64,000 nt of DNA. Origin: an uncultured Eubacteriales bacterium. Lineage in GTDB: Bacteria > Bacillota > Clostridia > Oscillospirales > Acutalibacteraceae. The notes below the pieces were generated by a model. The model was not told where the DNA came from and did no database searches. It worked only from the letters and a program-made list of their open reading frames with translations. The position numbers were made by a program, and so were the translations under genes. Positions 27,057-36,047 of this stretch are shown here, one piece after another. Every line of letters starts with the position of its first letter. Position 1 is the first letter of the stretch. Location of the stretch: the NCBI GenBank assembly GCA_934464585.1, contig CAKSJY010000003.1:21211-85210 (forward strand). Reading direction: 5' to 3'.

Positions 27057-27914
27057 ATGTTTGAACATTTTGGTTTAAGAGATATATTCTCGACAATTAG
27101 AAGGTATATTAAAATCATAATAATTATTTTTGTAGCAGTTACTATACTAGCAGTGGTTAATGGGGCAGCAAAGATAAGTGAAGCAGAGAAATCGAATAGT
27201 AATTTAGAGGATTCATACTATTTTTCAACAACATCATTTTCGGTGACACCCAATATTAAGGTTACTGATACAAATATATCTGCATATAATTCCTATCCGT
27301 CTAAATTTGCATCGGAGTTAAATGCTGATTTTTCAAAAAAATATGTATATGACAGAATAATGGAAAGGTATACTCCTGAGGAGGTTATTGATAATATAAC
27401 ATCCTTGGATGACCTTAATATGAATCCGGATAATCTAAATATGTATTGTATGGACAAAATTGCGGTAGCAAAACAATATGAAAATTCTATGGTAGTGCAG
27501 GTGTATGTAGAGACAAAAGACCAAAATTTTTCAAAAGATGTAGTTAACATATACAATGAATATGTTGAAAATAATTATACTAATAAATCTGAAGATTTAA
27601 AGATTGAACATATAGATACGATAAACAATGAGACTCCTATATCGGTTGATGTAATAAAATCATTAAATGGCGAGGATGAAAGTAAAACAATAAATGAATC
27701 TTTGTCTGGCGCTTCGGGAGTAAGCGTGAAAAAGATCATTTTAAAGGGTGTCATTTTCCCGATTATCTTGGTAGCATTTTTATTGTGCATAGTAATTTTT
27801 GTAATAGCGTTGTTTAACCCGACCTTAAACAGAAGATCAGATTTTTTCCTCTATGATTTACCGGTCACTTGCGAATTATATATGCCAAAACTTTTTAAAA
27901 ATAGGAGGAAATAA
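27057..27914 (+). CDS. Wzz/YveK-type polysaccharide co-polymerase (chain-length determinant)
   Basis: 285 residues with a short cytoplasmic N-terminus, a membrane helix at about 20-38, an extracellular domain of about 185 residues, and a second membrane helix at about 227-252 followed by a 30-residue cytoplasmic tail. That is the layout of Wzz/CapA chain-length regulators and BY-kinase activators. The tail is short and lacks a kinase domain. The gene stops 5 bases before a degenerate BY-kinase-like gene, matching the usual CapA-CapB pairing. ATG 27057 has gaaagga upstream. Confidence 0.82.
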   Translation: MFEHFGLRDIFSTIRRYIKIIIIIFVAVTILAVVNGAAKISEAEKSNSNLEDSYYFSTTSFSVTPNIKVTDTNISAYNSYPSKFASELNADFSKKYVYDRIMERYTPEEVIDNITSLDDLNMNPDNLNMYCMDKIAVAKQYENSMVVQVYVETKDQNFSKDVVNIYNEYVENNYTNKSEDLKIEHIDTINNETPISVDVIKSLNGEDESKTINESLSGASGVSVKKIILKGVIFPIILVAFLLCIVIFVIALFNPTLNRRSDFFLYDLPVTCELYMPKLFKNRRK

Positions 27915-27919
27915 GGGTT

Positions 27920-28426
27920 ATGTTTAATACTAAACTTAGCAAAAAAGCAAAAGAAAAAGAATCTATCGTATATGTAGCTAATTCATTAGCAGAAAAGATT
28001 TTTAGGTCTGAAAATAAATATTTTGCAGTATCCAGTTCACTTTTAAATGTAGAATTAACCGCTGACATTTCAGAAAAATTACTTTTTAATATTGCAAAGA
28101 AGTTAGATAAAAAAGCACTTTTAATCAATTGTATGTCCGGTAAGGATGTAAAAGATGAATCCGGAGTACTAGATAAAAAGTATATCGAAAGTTTAGACGA
28201 AAAAAGTGTTAAGGACTGCATTAAGGAAAATGATGTGTATAACTTAGTTTTTGTTAGCGTACCACCTGTTAATGTATTTGCAAATTCACTTGAGATTGCA
28301 AATATGTGCAAAAATATTATTTTAATAGAAAAGTTTATGTATACTAAATATAAAAGTTTTGAAGAGACTTTATTACATTTAGAAGAAAAAGATATAGATG
28401 TTACAGCTGTAATTCCGATAAAGTAG
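27920..28426 (+). CDS. Degenerate BY-kinase/ParA-like protein lacking Walker motifs
   Basis: 168 residues with the strand-helix order of the CapB/YwqD/CpsD tyrosine kinases but without their ATP-binding residues. The Walker A position (usually PGEGKST after the first strand) reads SSSLLNVELTAD at 38-49, the Walker A' aspartates are lost (LLINCM), and Walker B DTPPV is replaced by VSVPPV at 112-117. The C-terminal tyrosine cluster is also absent. The segments SVPPVNVFANSLEIANMC and the closing DIDVTAVIPIK still resemble the family. It is the last gene of the polysaccharide locus, next to the Wzz-like gene. A non-catalytic regulator is inferred. Confidence 0.72.
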   Translation: MFNTKLSKKAKEKESIVYVANSLAEKIFRSENKYFAVSSSLLNVELTADISEKLLFNIAKKLDKKALLINCMSGKDVKDESGVLDKKYIESLDEKSVKDCIKENDVYNLVFVSVPPVNVFANSLEIANMCKNIILIEKFMYTKYKSFEETLLHLEEKDIDVTAVIPIK

Positions 28427-28433
28427 ACTTTGC

Positions 28434-28474
28434 CACAAAAAGCATTGGGATACATATCCCAATGCTTTTTGTGT
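28434..28474 (+). terminator. Bidirectional-type terminator of the polysaccharide locus
   Basis: Perfect long stem CACAAAAAGCATTGGGATA / TATCCCAATGCTTTTTGTG around a short loop, A-rich on one side and T-rich on the other, directly after the last gene. Confidence 0.9.
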
Positions 28475-28625
28475 TTAATGTAGATGATTTACTTTAGACT
28501 TCTACTGACCTTTTATGTAGCATGCTTAAATATTGCAATGACTTTCTATATGTGGAATTTAACTAGCATTATATCCGAGAAGGCTTCGTTGACTTTTTAG
28601 AAATTTTAAACCTACTGAAAAATTA

Positions 28626-28656
28626 ATAAAAAAGCCCTAACTAAAAGTCAGGGCTT
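28626..28656 (-). terminator. Terminator of the gltX-glnS operon
   Basis: Minus strand: AAGCCCT, 11-base loop, AGGGCTT, then TTTTTT. It lies 12 bases after the glnS stop. Confidence 0.9.
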
Positions 28657-28667
28657 AAAAATAGCAG

Positions 28668-30347
28668 TTATTTTTTAAAACTGTCTTTAAGTGATACCGC
28701 ACGGTTGAATACAGGATGGTTTTCGTTGCTGTCTTTGGAGTCTATGCAAAAATATCCTTTTCTCATAAATTGAAAATGAGCCGGAGCCTTAACATTTTTT
28801 AGGAATGGTTCAACCTTGCAATTTTTTAATATACACAAGGAGTCTGGGTTTATATGATCGATAAAGTTGCCATCGGCTGAATCCGGGTCTGGGGTAGAAA
28901 ACAAATTATCATATAATCTGACTTCAGCATCAATGCAATTATTTGCATCAGCCCAATGGATAGTACCGCGAACCTTTCTTCCATCAGGAGAGATTCCTCC
29001 TCTGGAATCTGGATCATATTCTGCATATACTTCAATAACTTTTCCGTTTTCATCTTTTTTGCATCCGGTGCATTTAACTATATATGTGGTCTTTAAACGT
29101 ACTTCATTTCCCGGATACAAACGAAAATATTTTTTAGGAGGTTCTTCCATAAAGTCATCAGCCTCAATAAAGAGTTCACGAGAGAATGTTACAGTCCTTG
29201 TGCCATCTTCAGGGCGGTTAGGGTTGTTTTCTACTTCGAATTCCTCGGTTTTACCTTCGGGATAGTTAGTAATGATGAGTTTAATTGGGTCTAGTACCGC
29301 CATGACACGTTGTGCGTTTTCATTTAAATCTTCTCTCAAACAATGTTCCAAGAAGGCGTAATCTACAGTACTTATAACCTTAGAAACACCGATTCTTTCG
29401 CAGAAGTTTCTTATTGAAGCAGGAGTATAGCCTCTTCGTCTGAGTCCGCATAAGGTTGGCATTCTTGGGTCGTCCCAACCATCAACAAATCCTTTTTCGA
29501 CAAGTTCTCTTAATTTTCTTTTACTCATAACGGTGTAATTCATATTAAGTCTTGAAAATTCAATTTGTCTCGGTTTTATAGGTACATCGACATTTTCGAC
29601 AACCCAGTTGTAAAGTGGTCTGTGATCTTCAAATTCTAGCGAGCATAGAGAATGAGTAATGCCTTCCATAGCATCTTCAATAGGATGAGCAAAATCATAC
29701 ATAGGATATATACACCATTTATCCCCGGTTTTATGGTGGTGCATATGATTGATTCTGTAGATTACAGGGTCACGCATGTTGAAGTTGCCGGATGCTAAAT
29801 CAATTTTTGCTCTTAGAGTCATTTTGCCATCAGGAAATTCACCATTTTTCATTTTTTCAAAAAGCTCAAGACTTTCTTCTATAGGCCTGTCTCTATATGG
29901 ACTTACAGCAGGATTTTTAAGATCTCCTCTGTTTTCACGTACTTCATCGGCGGAAAGTTCACATACATAAGCTTTTCCCTTTTTGATAAGGTCTTTAGCT
30001 ATATTGTACATATCTTCAAAGAATTCCGAAGCATAGAAAAATTTATCTTCCCAATCAAAACCAAGCCATTTGATATCTTCTTTTATGGCGTCGACATATT
30101 CGACATCTTCTTTTGTAGGGTTGGTATCGTCCATTCTTAAATGACATATACCGTTAAACTTTTTTGCTGTATCAAAATTAATGCAAATAGCTTTTGCATG
30201 TCCTATGTGCAAGTAACCGTTTGGCTCAGGCGGGAAACGTGTATGAATTTTTTGGCCGTAAACTCTACCGCCTTCGCTGAGTTCTTCCTTTATAATTTCA
30301 TGTATGAAATTACTGTTTTCGTTTATTTCGTTTTTTTCTTCTGACAT
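28668..30347 (-). CDS. glnS: Glutaminyl-tRNA synthetase
   Basis: 559-residue class I synthetase that charges tRNA-Gln with glutamine. The HIGH motif is [11 protein letters not shown] near residue 45 and the KMSKS equivalent is TVMSKRKL near residue 270; HLRMDDTNP and the two beta-barrel anticodon-binding domains follow. Many Firmicutes lack GlnRS and instead make Gln-tRNA-Gln through GatCAB, so this gene is notable; glnS in Clostridia is generally viewed as horizontally acquired. It follows gltX by 28 bases on the same strand, so the two form one operon. ATG 30347 has tgaggt upstream. Confidence 0.96.
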   Translation of the reverse strand: MSEEKNEINENSNFIHEIIKEELSEGGRVYGQKIHTRFPPEPNGYLHIGHAKAICINFDTAKKFNGICHLRMDDTNPTKEDVEYVDAIKEDIKWLGFDWEDKFFYASEFFEDMYNIAKDLIKKGKAYVCELSADEVRENRGDLKNPAVSPYRDRPIEESLELFEKMKNGEFPDGKMTLRAKIDLASGNFNMRDPVIYRINHMHHHKTGDKWCIYPMYDFAHPIEDAMEGITHSLCSLEFEDHRPLYNWVVENVDVPIKPRQIEFSRLNMNYTVMSKRKLRELVEKGFVDGWDDPRMPTLCGLRRRGYTPASIRNFCERIGVSKVISTVDYAFLEHCLREDLNENAQRVMAVLDPIKLIITNYPEGKTEEFEVENNPNRPEDGTRTVTFSRELFIEADDFMEEPPKKYFRLYPGNEVRLKTTYIVKCTGCKKDENGKVIEVYAEYDPDSRGGISPDGRKVRGTIHWADANNCIDAEVRLYDNLFSTPDPDSADGNFIDHINPDSLCILKNCKVEPFLKNVKAPAHFQFMRKGYFCIDSKDSNENHPVFNRAVSLKDSFKK

Positions 30348-30375
30348 TTTACAATAACCTCACTAAATGTAAAAT

Positions 30376-31848
30376 TTATTTTTCGAATTTTTCAAGTCCA
30401 AATTTAAGCCTTTTTATAGATTCATCTCTTCCTAAAATATCAAGAATCTCAATAGCTCCGCCCGGAGTAACTGTTTTTCCTGAAGCAGCGATTCTTACAG
30501 GCCACATTACGGTACCGTTTTTAACTTCTAATGTTTTTGCTAAATTTATGAGACATTCGTGTATGGAATCGTGGTTCCATTCGGATAGACTTTCAAGAGC
30601 GTTTATTGAGTGTCTAAGCATGTCCTTGGAGTTTTCAAGATTAGTTTTACTTTTTTTGTTTATAAATAAATCTTTTTCATATTCAGGAAGCTCATTAAAG
30701 AATCCGATAATTTCCGGAATTTCAGTAAGCTTGTTTAAACGTTGTTTTAAAATTGCTGCGAATTTTTCAAAGGGAAGTTCTTTTTCAGGTATAGCCTTTT
30801 TAAAATACGGCATAGCAATCTCTGTGAACTTATCGTCTGGCATTGCTTTTATATATTCTGCGTTGAACCAATTTAATTTATCATAGTCAAACACAGAAGG
30901 TGATTTGCTTATACCATCGATTGAAAATTCTTTGCATAATTCTTCGAGAGAGAATATTTCCTTGTTGTCTTTTGGACACCAGCCAAGCAAAGCAATATAG
31001 TTTATAATAGCTTCGGGAAGATAACCATCGTTGTATAAGTCTTCAAAGCTTGTCGCACCGTGACGCTTTGAAAGTTTTGAGATACTGCCGTCTTCATTTT
31101 TGCCCATAATAAGAGGAAGATGAACATATGTTGGAATTTCCCAGCCGAATGCCGAGTATAGCATGTTATATTTTGGTGTTGAGGATAAATACTCAGAACC
31201 TCTTACAACATGGGTTATATTCATTAAATGGTCATCAATAACATTTGCAAAGTTATATGTTGGAAGTCCGTCTGCTTTTAACAAAATTTGGTCTTGAATT
31301 TCTTTGTTTTCTACAGTAATCTTTCCAAAGACAGCGTCTTCAAAAGTTGTACTACCTTCGAGCGGAACTTTTTGACGAATTACATAGGGGGTACCCTTTT
31401 TTAATAACTCCTCAACTTCACTTTTGGGAAGATTACGGCAATGTCTGTCATAACCGCCGGAAAATTCACCATTTTCAGAAAATTGTTCACGAATTGCCTC
31501 GAGACGTTCCTTTGTGCAAAAACAGTAGTAAGCCTTGTCTTCTGCTACAAGTTGTTCGGCATAGGATTTATACATATCCATTCTTTGACTTTGTATATAT
31601 GGGCCATATTTTCCGCCGATATCAGGGCCTTCATCGTGTTTTAGACCGACTTTTTTTAGTGTATTATAAATTATGTCGATTGCACCATCTACAAATCTTT
31701 CTTGATCTGTGTCTTCTATTCTTAGAACAAAATCTCCGTTTTGAGATTTTGCGATTAAATATTCATAAAGAGCTGTACGTAGATTGCCGACATGCATGAA
31801 ACCTGTAGGACTTGGAGCATATCGGGTTCTAATTTTAGAAATACTCAT
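30376..31848 (-). CDS. gltX: Glutamyl-tRNA synthetase
   Basis: 490-residue class I synthetase charging tRNA-Glu. N-terminal RYAPSPTGFMHVGNLRTAL carries the HIGH equivalent, LRIEDTDQERF follows, and the KMSKS equivalent is SKLSKRHGA near residue 255. A helical C-terminal anticodon-binding domain completes it. The start is ATG 31848, with aaaggtg 6 bases upstream; a GTG at 31857 lies inside that Shine-Dalgarno. With glnS downstream, this enzyme need not charge tRNA-Gln and is probably discriminating, but I did not identify the residues that decide this. Confidence 0.96.
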   Translation of the reverse strand: MSISKIRTRYAPSPTGFMHVGNLRTALYEYLIAKSQNGDFVLRIEDTDQERFVDGAIDIIYNTLKKVGLKHDEGPDIGGKYGPYIQSQRMDMYKSYAEQLVAEDKAYYCFCTKERLEAIREQFSENGEFSGGYDRHCRNLPKSEVEELLKKGTPYVIRQKVPLEGSTTFEDAVFGKITVENKEIQDQILLKADGLPTYNFANVIDDHLMNITHVVRGSEYLSSTPKYNMLYSAFGWEIPTYVHLPLIMGKNEDGSISKLSKRHGATSFEDLYNDGYLPEAIINYIALLGWCPKDNKEIFSLEELCKEFSIDGISKSPSVFDYDKLNWFNAEYIKAMPDDKFTEIAMPYFKKAIPEKELPFEKFAAILKQRLNKLTEIPEIIGFFNELPEYEKDLFINKKSKTNLENSKDMLRHSINALESLSEWNHDSIHECLINLAKTLEVKNGTVMWPVRIAASGKTVTPGGAIEILDILGRDESIKRLKFGLEKFEK

Positions 31849-31948
31849 TAAAAACACCTTTCTTATTTTTTATAATATCTTTCTAATTATACCATAATCA
31901 GGGATATAATAAAAGTATTACCATGGAGCGATTATCTAGTATAATATT

Positions 31949-31980
31949 AAAAAAATGCCACCGATTTCTCGGTGACATTT
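31949..31980 (-). terminator. Terminator of pyk
   Basis: Minus strand: AATGTCACCGA, loop gaaa, TCGGTGGCATT, then a run of seven T. It lies 23 bases after the pyk stop. Confidence 0.9.
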
Positions 31981-32002
31981 AATATGTATGGATAGACTAT
32001 AA

Positions 32003-33760
32003 TTAGTTTTCTGCTGAGCATATTCCGCTAAATACAAATCCACGAACACTATCGAATGTTACAGTAGTATCGCTTTTAAGGATATTGGTTGCGTTTTCAG
32101 CGCCAATGATAGCAGGTTTGTCTAGTGCTAAGCTGACAACAGCTGCATGAGAATTAGCTCCATCAACTTCAGTAACTATAGCAGAGGCTGCCTTAATTAT
32201 ATCTAAAATTTCGTTTGAAGTACTTGGTATTACAAGTATATCACCCGGTTTAAAACGCAATTTAGCCTCAGATTCATTTTTGCATACACATAGATTTCCG
32301 CAAACAACGGATGGAACAACACCTTTGCCTGTAACAAGAACATCACCAACCAAATCTACTTTTACAAGATTTGTTGTACCGGAGATTCCAACAGGAACAC
32401 CTGCTGAGATAACAACTAGGTCACCGTCACTTACATAGCCATTCTTTTGTGCTACTTCAACGATATAATCTAAAAGATCGTTACTTGAGTTTTGTTCGTC
32501 CATAATAACAGGAGTAACACCCCAAAATAGGTTCATTTGTCTTTGAACTTTAGGGTCTGTTGTACCGCCGATTATTGGACAATTTGGTCTGTATTTAGAT
32601 ATCATGCGAGCGGTTCTTCCTGATTTCGACACAACTAAAATGGCTTTAGCATCTAAGTCATGAGCTGTTGTACACGCTGCATGAGATATTGCAGAAGTAA
32701 CATCAGGTTTTTCAAGCATTTCTCTTTTTCTAAAACGTTTTAGATAATCAATATCTTTTTCGGTTGTTACAGCAATGGTTGCCATAGTTTTAACTGCTTC
32801 TACAGGATATTTACCTGCAGCAGTTTCGCCGGAAAGCATAATTCCGCTTGTACCGTCATATATTGCATTGGCAACGTCTGTAGATTCAGCTCTGGTAGGA
32901 CGAGGATTTTTTATCATAGAATCAAGCATTTGTGTTGCTGTAATAACAAGCTTACCGGTATCGTAGGCTTTTCTGATAAGCATTTTTTGGATACTTGGAA
33001 TATCTTCCATCGGTATTTCAACGCCTAAGTCACCTCTTGCTACCATAATTCCATCGGAAAGTCTTAGGATTTCGTCGATATTCTTAACTCCGTCAGCATT
33101 TTCGATTTTTGCGATTATTTTTATATTATCGCAGCCGTTCTTCTTAAGTTCCTTTTTTAATAGTCTTATATCATTGGCATTTCTTGTGAAGGAGGCGGCA
33201 ATAAAATCAAAATCTTGCTCAACTGCAAATTTAATATCAGAGCGGTCTTTGTCATTTAAAAATGGTAAAGAAAGTTGTACACCCGGGACATTTATTCCCT
33301 TGTTGGACGAAACGGTTCCACCATTAATTACGGTACATTCGATATTATTGTTGTAGACATTATCGACACAAAGTTCAATAAGACCATCATCGATAAGTAT
33401 TCTTGAGTTTTTGCTTACATCTTTAGGTAAGTCCTTGAAGCTTATGCTGCATCCTGTCTCATCACCTTGAATATCATCGGTCGTGAGAGTGAATTTTTGT
33501 CCTTTTTCTAAGGTTACGCTTGGTTTACCAAAAGTACCGGTTCTGATTTCAGGACCTTTTGTATCTAATAGAAGCGCGACAGGAAGATTAAGTTCTTGGC
33601 GAATTTTCTTAATTTTATCTGCTCTTTCTTTATGGACTTTATGATCTTGGTGTGACATATTAACCCTAGCAACATCCATACCATTTTGCATAAGTTTTTT
33701 TAGTATTTCATCGTTATCCGTAGCTGGGCCTAGCGTGCATATGATTTTTGTCTTTCTCAT
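32003..33760 (-). CDS. pyk: Pyruvate kinase with C-terminal PEP-utilising-type domain
   Basis: Makes pyruvate and ATP from phosphoenolpyruvate and ADP, the last step of glycolysis. 585 residues. The catalytic barrel has KIICTLGPATD, NMSHQDH, the DTKGPEIR loop, KIENADGV and MVARGDLGVEIP. The C-terminal extra domain (about 500-585) resembles the phosphohistidine domain of PPDK, with GANSHAAVV where typical sequences read GLTSHAAVVG; its His is retained but its role in pyruvate kinases is unclear. The start is ATG 33760 with aaaggag upstream; the ATG at 33784 would put that site inside the gene. Monocistronic. Confidence 0.96.
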   Translation of the reverse strand: MRKTKIICTLGPATDNDEILKKLMQNGMDVARVNMSHQDHKVHKERADKIKKIRQELNLPVALLLDTKGPEIRTGTFGKPSVTLEKGQKFTLTTDDIQGDETGCSISFKDLPKDVSKNSRILIDDGLIELCVDNVYNNNIECTVINGGTVSSNKGINVPGVQLSLPFLNDKDRSDIKFAVEQDFDFIAASFTRNANDIRLLKKELKKNGCDNIKIIAKIENADGVKNIDEILRLSDGIMVARGDLGVEIPMEDIPSIQKMLIRKAYDTGKLVITATQMLDSMIKNPRPTRAESTDVANAIYDGTSGIMLSGETAAGKYPVEAVKTMATIAVTTEKDIDYLKRFRKREMLEKPDVTSAISHAACTTAHDLDAKAILVVSKSGRTARMISKYRPNCPIIGGTTDPKVQRQMNLFWGVTPVIMDEQNSSNDLLDYIVEVAQKNGYVSDGDLVVISAGVPVGISGTTNLVKVDLVGDVLVTGKGVVPSVVCGNLCVCKNESEAKLRFKPGDILVIPSTSNEILDIIKAASAIVTEVDGANSHAAVVSLALDKPAIIGAENATNILKSDTTVTFDSVRGFVFSGICSAEN

Positions 33761-33947
33761 AATTGTAACTACTCCTTTAAACATTGTTGCCTATGTATAT
33801 ATAATACACTATTATATATAATTTTCAAAGTAAAAGATGTAGATTTTTGAAATAATCTGTTTTTACTTGAAAAAAAGTCTGTTTGAATTTAAAATAATAT
33901 AAGATAGAATATATTTTCAATTTAAAAGATTTAAGGGGTCATAAGGT

Positions 33948-34748
33948 ATGGAAAAAAAGGTAAAAAAATATAAAAGAATGAGACGCCCGACACGAAAAGA
34001 ACAAAAAATTAAGGTTTTGGGCATTTGTATAGTAACACTTATTGCTGTGGCGGTAATAGGTGGCGGTATTCTTATTGTAAATGAAAATAGCGATATGATA
34101 AAAAACTTTTTTAGTACTGAAAGTGAACAGTCTATCGAAACTTTAGCAAGCACCGGGTTTACCAATGAGGAAAAGAAAAAGCTCTTAACTTTAGTAAATT
34201 TACATAATCCTATTCCTGAGAACTATAAACATGATCTAACTGACTATAAAAATGTAAAAGTAGAGAAAATGATAGTGCCATATTTAAATGAAATGATAAA
34301 TGCAGCAAAAAAAGATAATGTTGACCTCAAGCTTAAAAATGGTTATATAAGCACAGAAGAGCAGGAAACTATTTATTTGAATAAGGTTGAAGAGATAAAG
34401 AACAATAATGGATATTCTATGGTAAGATCTAAGGCGGAGGCCGAGAAAATTGTACCTCCCGGAGGGAAAAGTGATTTTCAAACAGGGCTTTCGGTGGAAT
34501 TTGATTTTGGCTCGGGACTTAGTGCTGATGAAATTATTAATACAAGCGAGTATAAATGGCTTAATAAAAATTGTGTAAATTATGGATTTATTGTCAGATA
34601 TCCAAAAAGCAAGGAAGATGAAACATCTATGGCATTTTCTGCGACAATATATCGTTTTGTAGGAACAGAAAATGCAAAAAAAATGCGTGCTTTGGATTTA
34701 TGCTTTGAAGAATACTGCGAATATATAGATTTACAAAAGAGCGAATAG
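33948..34748 (+). CDS. VanY-like (peptidase M15) protein lacking catalytic residues
   Basis: 266 residues: a basic cytoplasmic N-terminus, one membrane segment (about 22-44) and an extracellular domain with the VanY D,D-carboxypeptidase layout. It keeps NLHNPIPENY near 84-93, GGKSDFQTGLSVEFD at 162-176, WLNKN-VNYGFIVRYP and the terminal YRFVG. Every catalytic position is changed: the zinc ligand in SxHxxG is Phe167, the second ligand Asp is Glu174, and ExWH before YRYVG reads SATI (221-224), losing the catalytic Glu and last His. It is therefore a probable pseudo-carboxypeptidase, perhaps a peptidoglycan-binding protein. ATG 33948 with aaggggt upstream. Confidence 0.85.
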   Translation: MEKKVKKYKRMRRPTRKEQKIKVLGICIVTLIAVAVIGGGILIVNENSDMIKNFFSTESEQSIETLASTGFTNEEKKKLLTLVNLHNPIPENYKHDLTDYKNVKVEKMIVPYLNEMINAAKKDNVDLKLKNGYISTEEQETIYLNKVEEIKNNNGYSMVRSKAEAEKIVPPGGKSDFQTGLSVEFDFGSGLSADEIINTSEYKWLNKNCVNYGFIVRYPKSKEDETSMAFSATIYRFVGTENAKKMRALDLCFEEYCEYIDLQKSE

Positions 34749-34828
34749 TCCAAATGCCGAAAGATTATATTAGCTTTACATAATATATGTAAAAAATAAC
34801 AAATATAGATATATACAATATTTTTATG

Positions 34829-34857
34829 TTGAATTTATTTCTATACTGTGTTATAAT
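34829..34857 (+). promoter_or_regulatory. Sigma-A promoter of rpmE
   Basis: TTGAAT, 17-base spacer, TATAAT, leaving a leader of about 35 bases before the start codon. Confidence 0.75.
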
Positions 34858-34898
34858 CTAAATATTAATGTTTGCGGTTTAGCGAAAGAGGTGATAAA

Positions 34899-35105
34899 AT
34901 GAAGGAAAATATACATCCAAAATACCAACAAACTACAATTACTTGTGCATGTGGAAACGTAATTGAAACAGGATCAACAAAAAGTGATATACGTGTTGAA
35001 ATATGCTCTAAGTGCCATCCGTTTTTCACCGGGAAACAAAAACTCGTTGATACCGGCGGACGTGTAGACAGATTTAAGAAGCGTTACGGCATGGCAAATA
35101 AGTAA
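34899..35105 (+). CDS. rpmE: 50S ribosomal protein L31, zinc-binding type
   Basis: 68 residues. Part of the large subunit near the central protuberance, contacting the 30S subunit. It has the zinc ligand cysteines of the C+ form: TCACG at 16-20 and [12 protein letters not shown] at about 35-46. The zinc-free paralogue (ytiA type) is not seen. ATG 34899 has gaaagaggtga upstream; the earlier in-frame codon at 34872 would put that site inside the gene. It is monocistronic with its own promoter and terminator. Confidence 0.98.
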   Translation: MKENIHPKYQQTTITCACGNVIETGSTKSDIRVEICSKCHPFFTGKQKLVDTGGRVDRFKKRYGMANK

Positions 35106-35122
35106 TTATTTGTCGGCGGTTA

Positions 35123-35155
35123 AATAGGCGGTGCATTACGCACCGCCTATTTTCG
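35123..35155 (+). terminator. Terminator of rpmE
   Basis: 12-bp stem AATAGGCGGTGC / GCACCGCCTATT with loop attac, followed by ttcg. The T-run is short. Confidence 0.85.
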
Positions 35156-35266
35156 TTAGATTTGAAAACAATCAAGATGCTTTTTATAAGATGTTATCCA
35201 CAATATAGATTCTTAATGTTTAAAACTTTATTATAAATAAATTTACCTAAAAGGTGGTGCTGTTGT

Positions 35267-35887
35267 TTGGATTCATATAAGACAATTGAGCGTCAGGCAT
35301 GTGAAGAATTTACAGAAAAACGTTCACGATTTATAGCTGAGGTAAAACCGATTGAATCGGAAAAAGAAGCAATAGAGTTTATTAACACTAAAAAAGAAAA
35401 GTTTTGGGATGCAAGACATAATGTATATGCTTACATATTAAGAGAAAACAATATTATGCGCTATTCAGACGACGGCGAACCTCAAGGCACTGCCGGAATG
35501 CCGAGCTTGGATGTTTTAAAGAAAAATGAGGTGTGTAATGTTGTAGTTGTTGTGACGAGATATTTCGGGGGCATACTTTTGGGTACCGGTGGACTTGTAC
35601 GGGCATATTCTCATAGCGTAAAACTTGCTTTGGATTCAGCGGGAATTATTGTAATGAAGAAATGCTCGATTTTAAGCTTTGAATGTGAATATTCAGAGTA
35701 TGGGAAAATAAAGGCACTTATTTCATCAGGCAACACTAAGATTTTGGATGAAAACTTTTTAAGCAGGGTAAGTGTTAGGTGTTGTGTGGTGCTAGATGAA
35801 AAACAAAAGTTGATAAAAGAATTATCTGAAATCACGTCAGGGAAAATCAATGTAGTAGATAACGGAGAAGAATATTTCCAATTGTAA
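35267..35887 (+). CDS. yigZ: YigZ/IMPACT family protein (UPF0029)
   Basis: 206-residue member of the IMPACT family; YvyE is its B. subtilis representative. The N-terminal UPF0029 domain has the RSRFIAEVKPI strand and the signature DDGEPQGTAGMPSLDVL with VVVVTRYFGGILLGTGGLVRAYS. The C-terminal DUF1949 domain (about 135-200) has an RRM-like fold. The molecular role is not settled in the family; links to translation control and ribosome stalling exist for the eukaryotic member. The start is TTG 35267 with aaaggtgg upstream. A perfect DnaA box lies 65 bases upstream. Confidence 0.92.
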   Translation: MDSYKTIERQACEEFTEKRSRFIAEVKPIESEKEAIEFINTKKEKFWDARHNVYAYILRENNIMRYSDDGEPQGTAGMPSLDVLKKNEVCNVVVVVTRYFGGILLGTGGLVRAYSHSVKLALDSAGIIVMKKCSILSFECEYSEYGKIKALISSGNTKILDENFLSRVSVRCCVVLDEKQKLIKELSEITSGKINVVDNGEEYFQL

Positions 35888-36047
35888 ATCCTATCATACA
35901 AAATATACTTAAATGGTATTTGATATATAATATTTTTATTGTTATGTACCAAAAAACAAAAATGTCAAAAAAATATAATAGATTTTTTAGAGATATATTG
36001 TATAATATATTATGAGTAAGTTTTTGTATTTAAGGAGTGGCTGGAAT

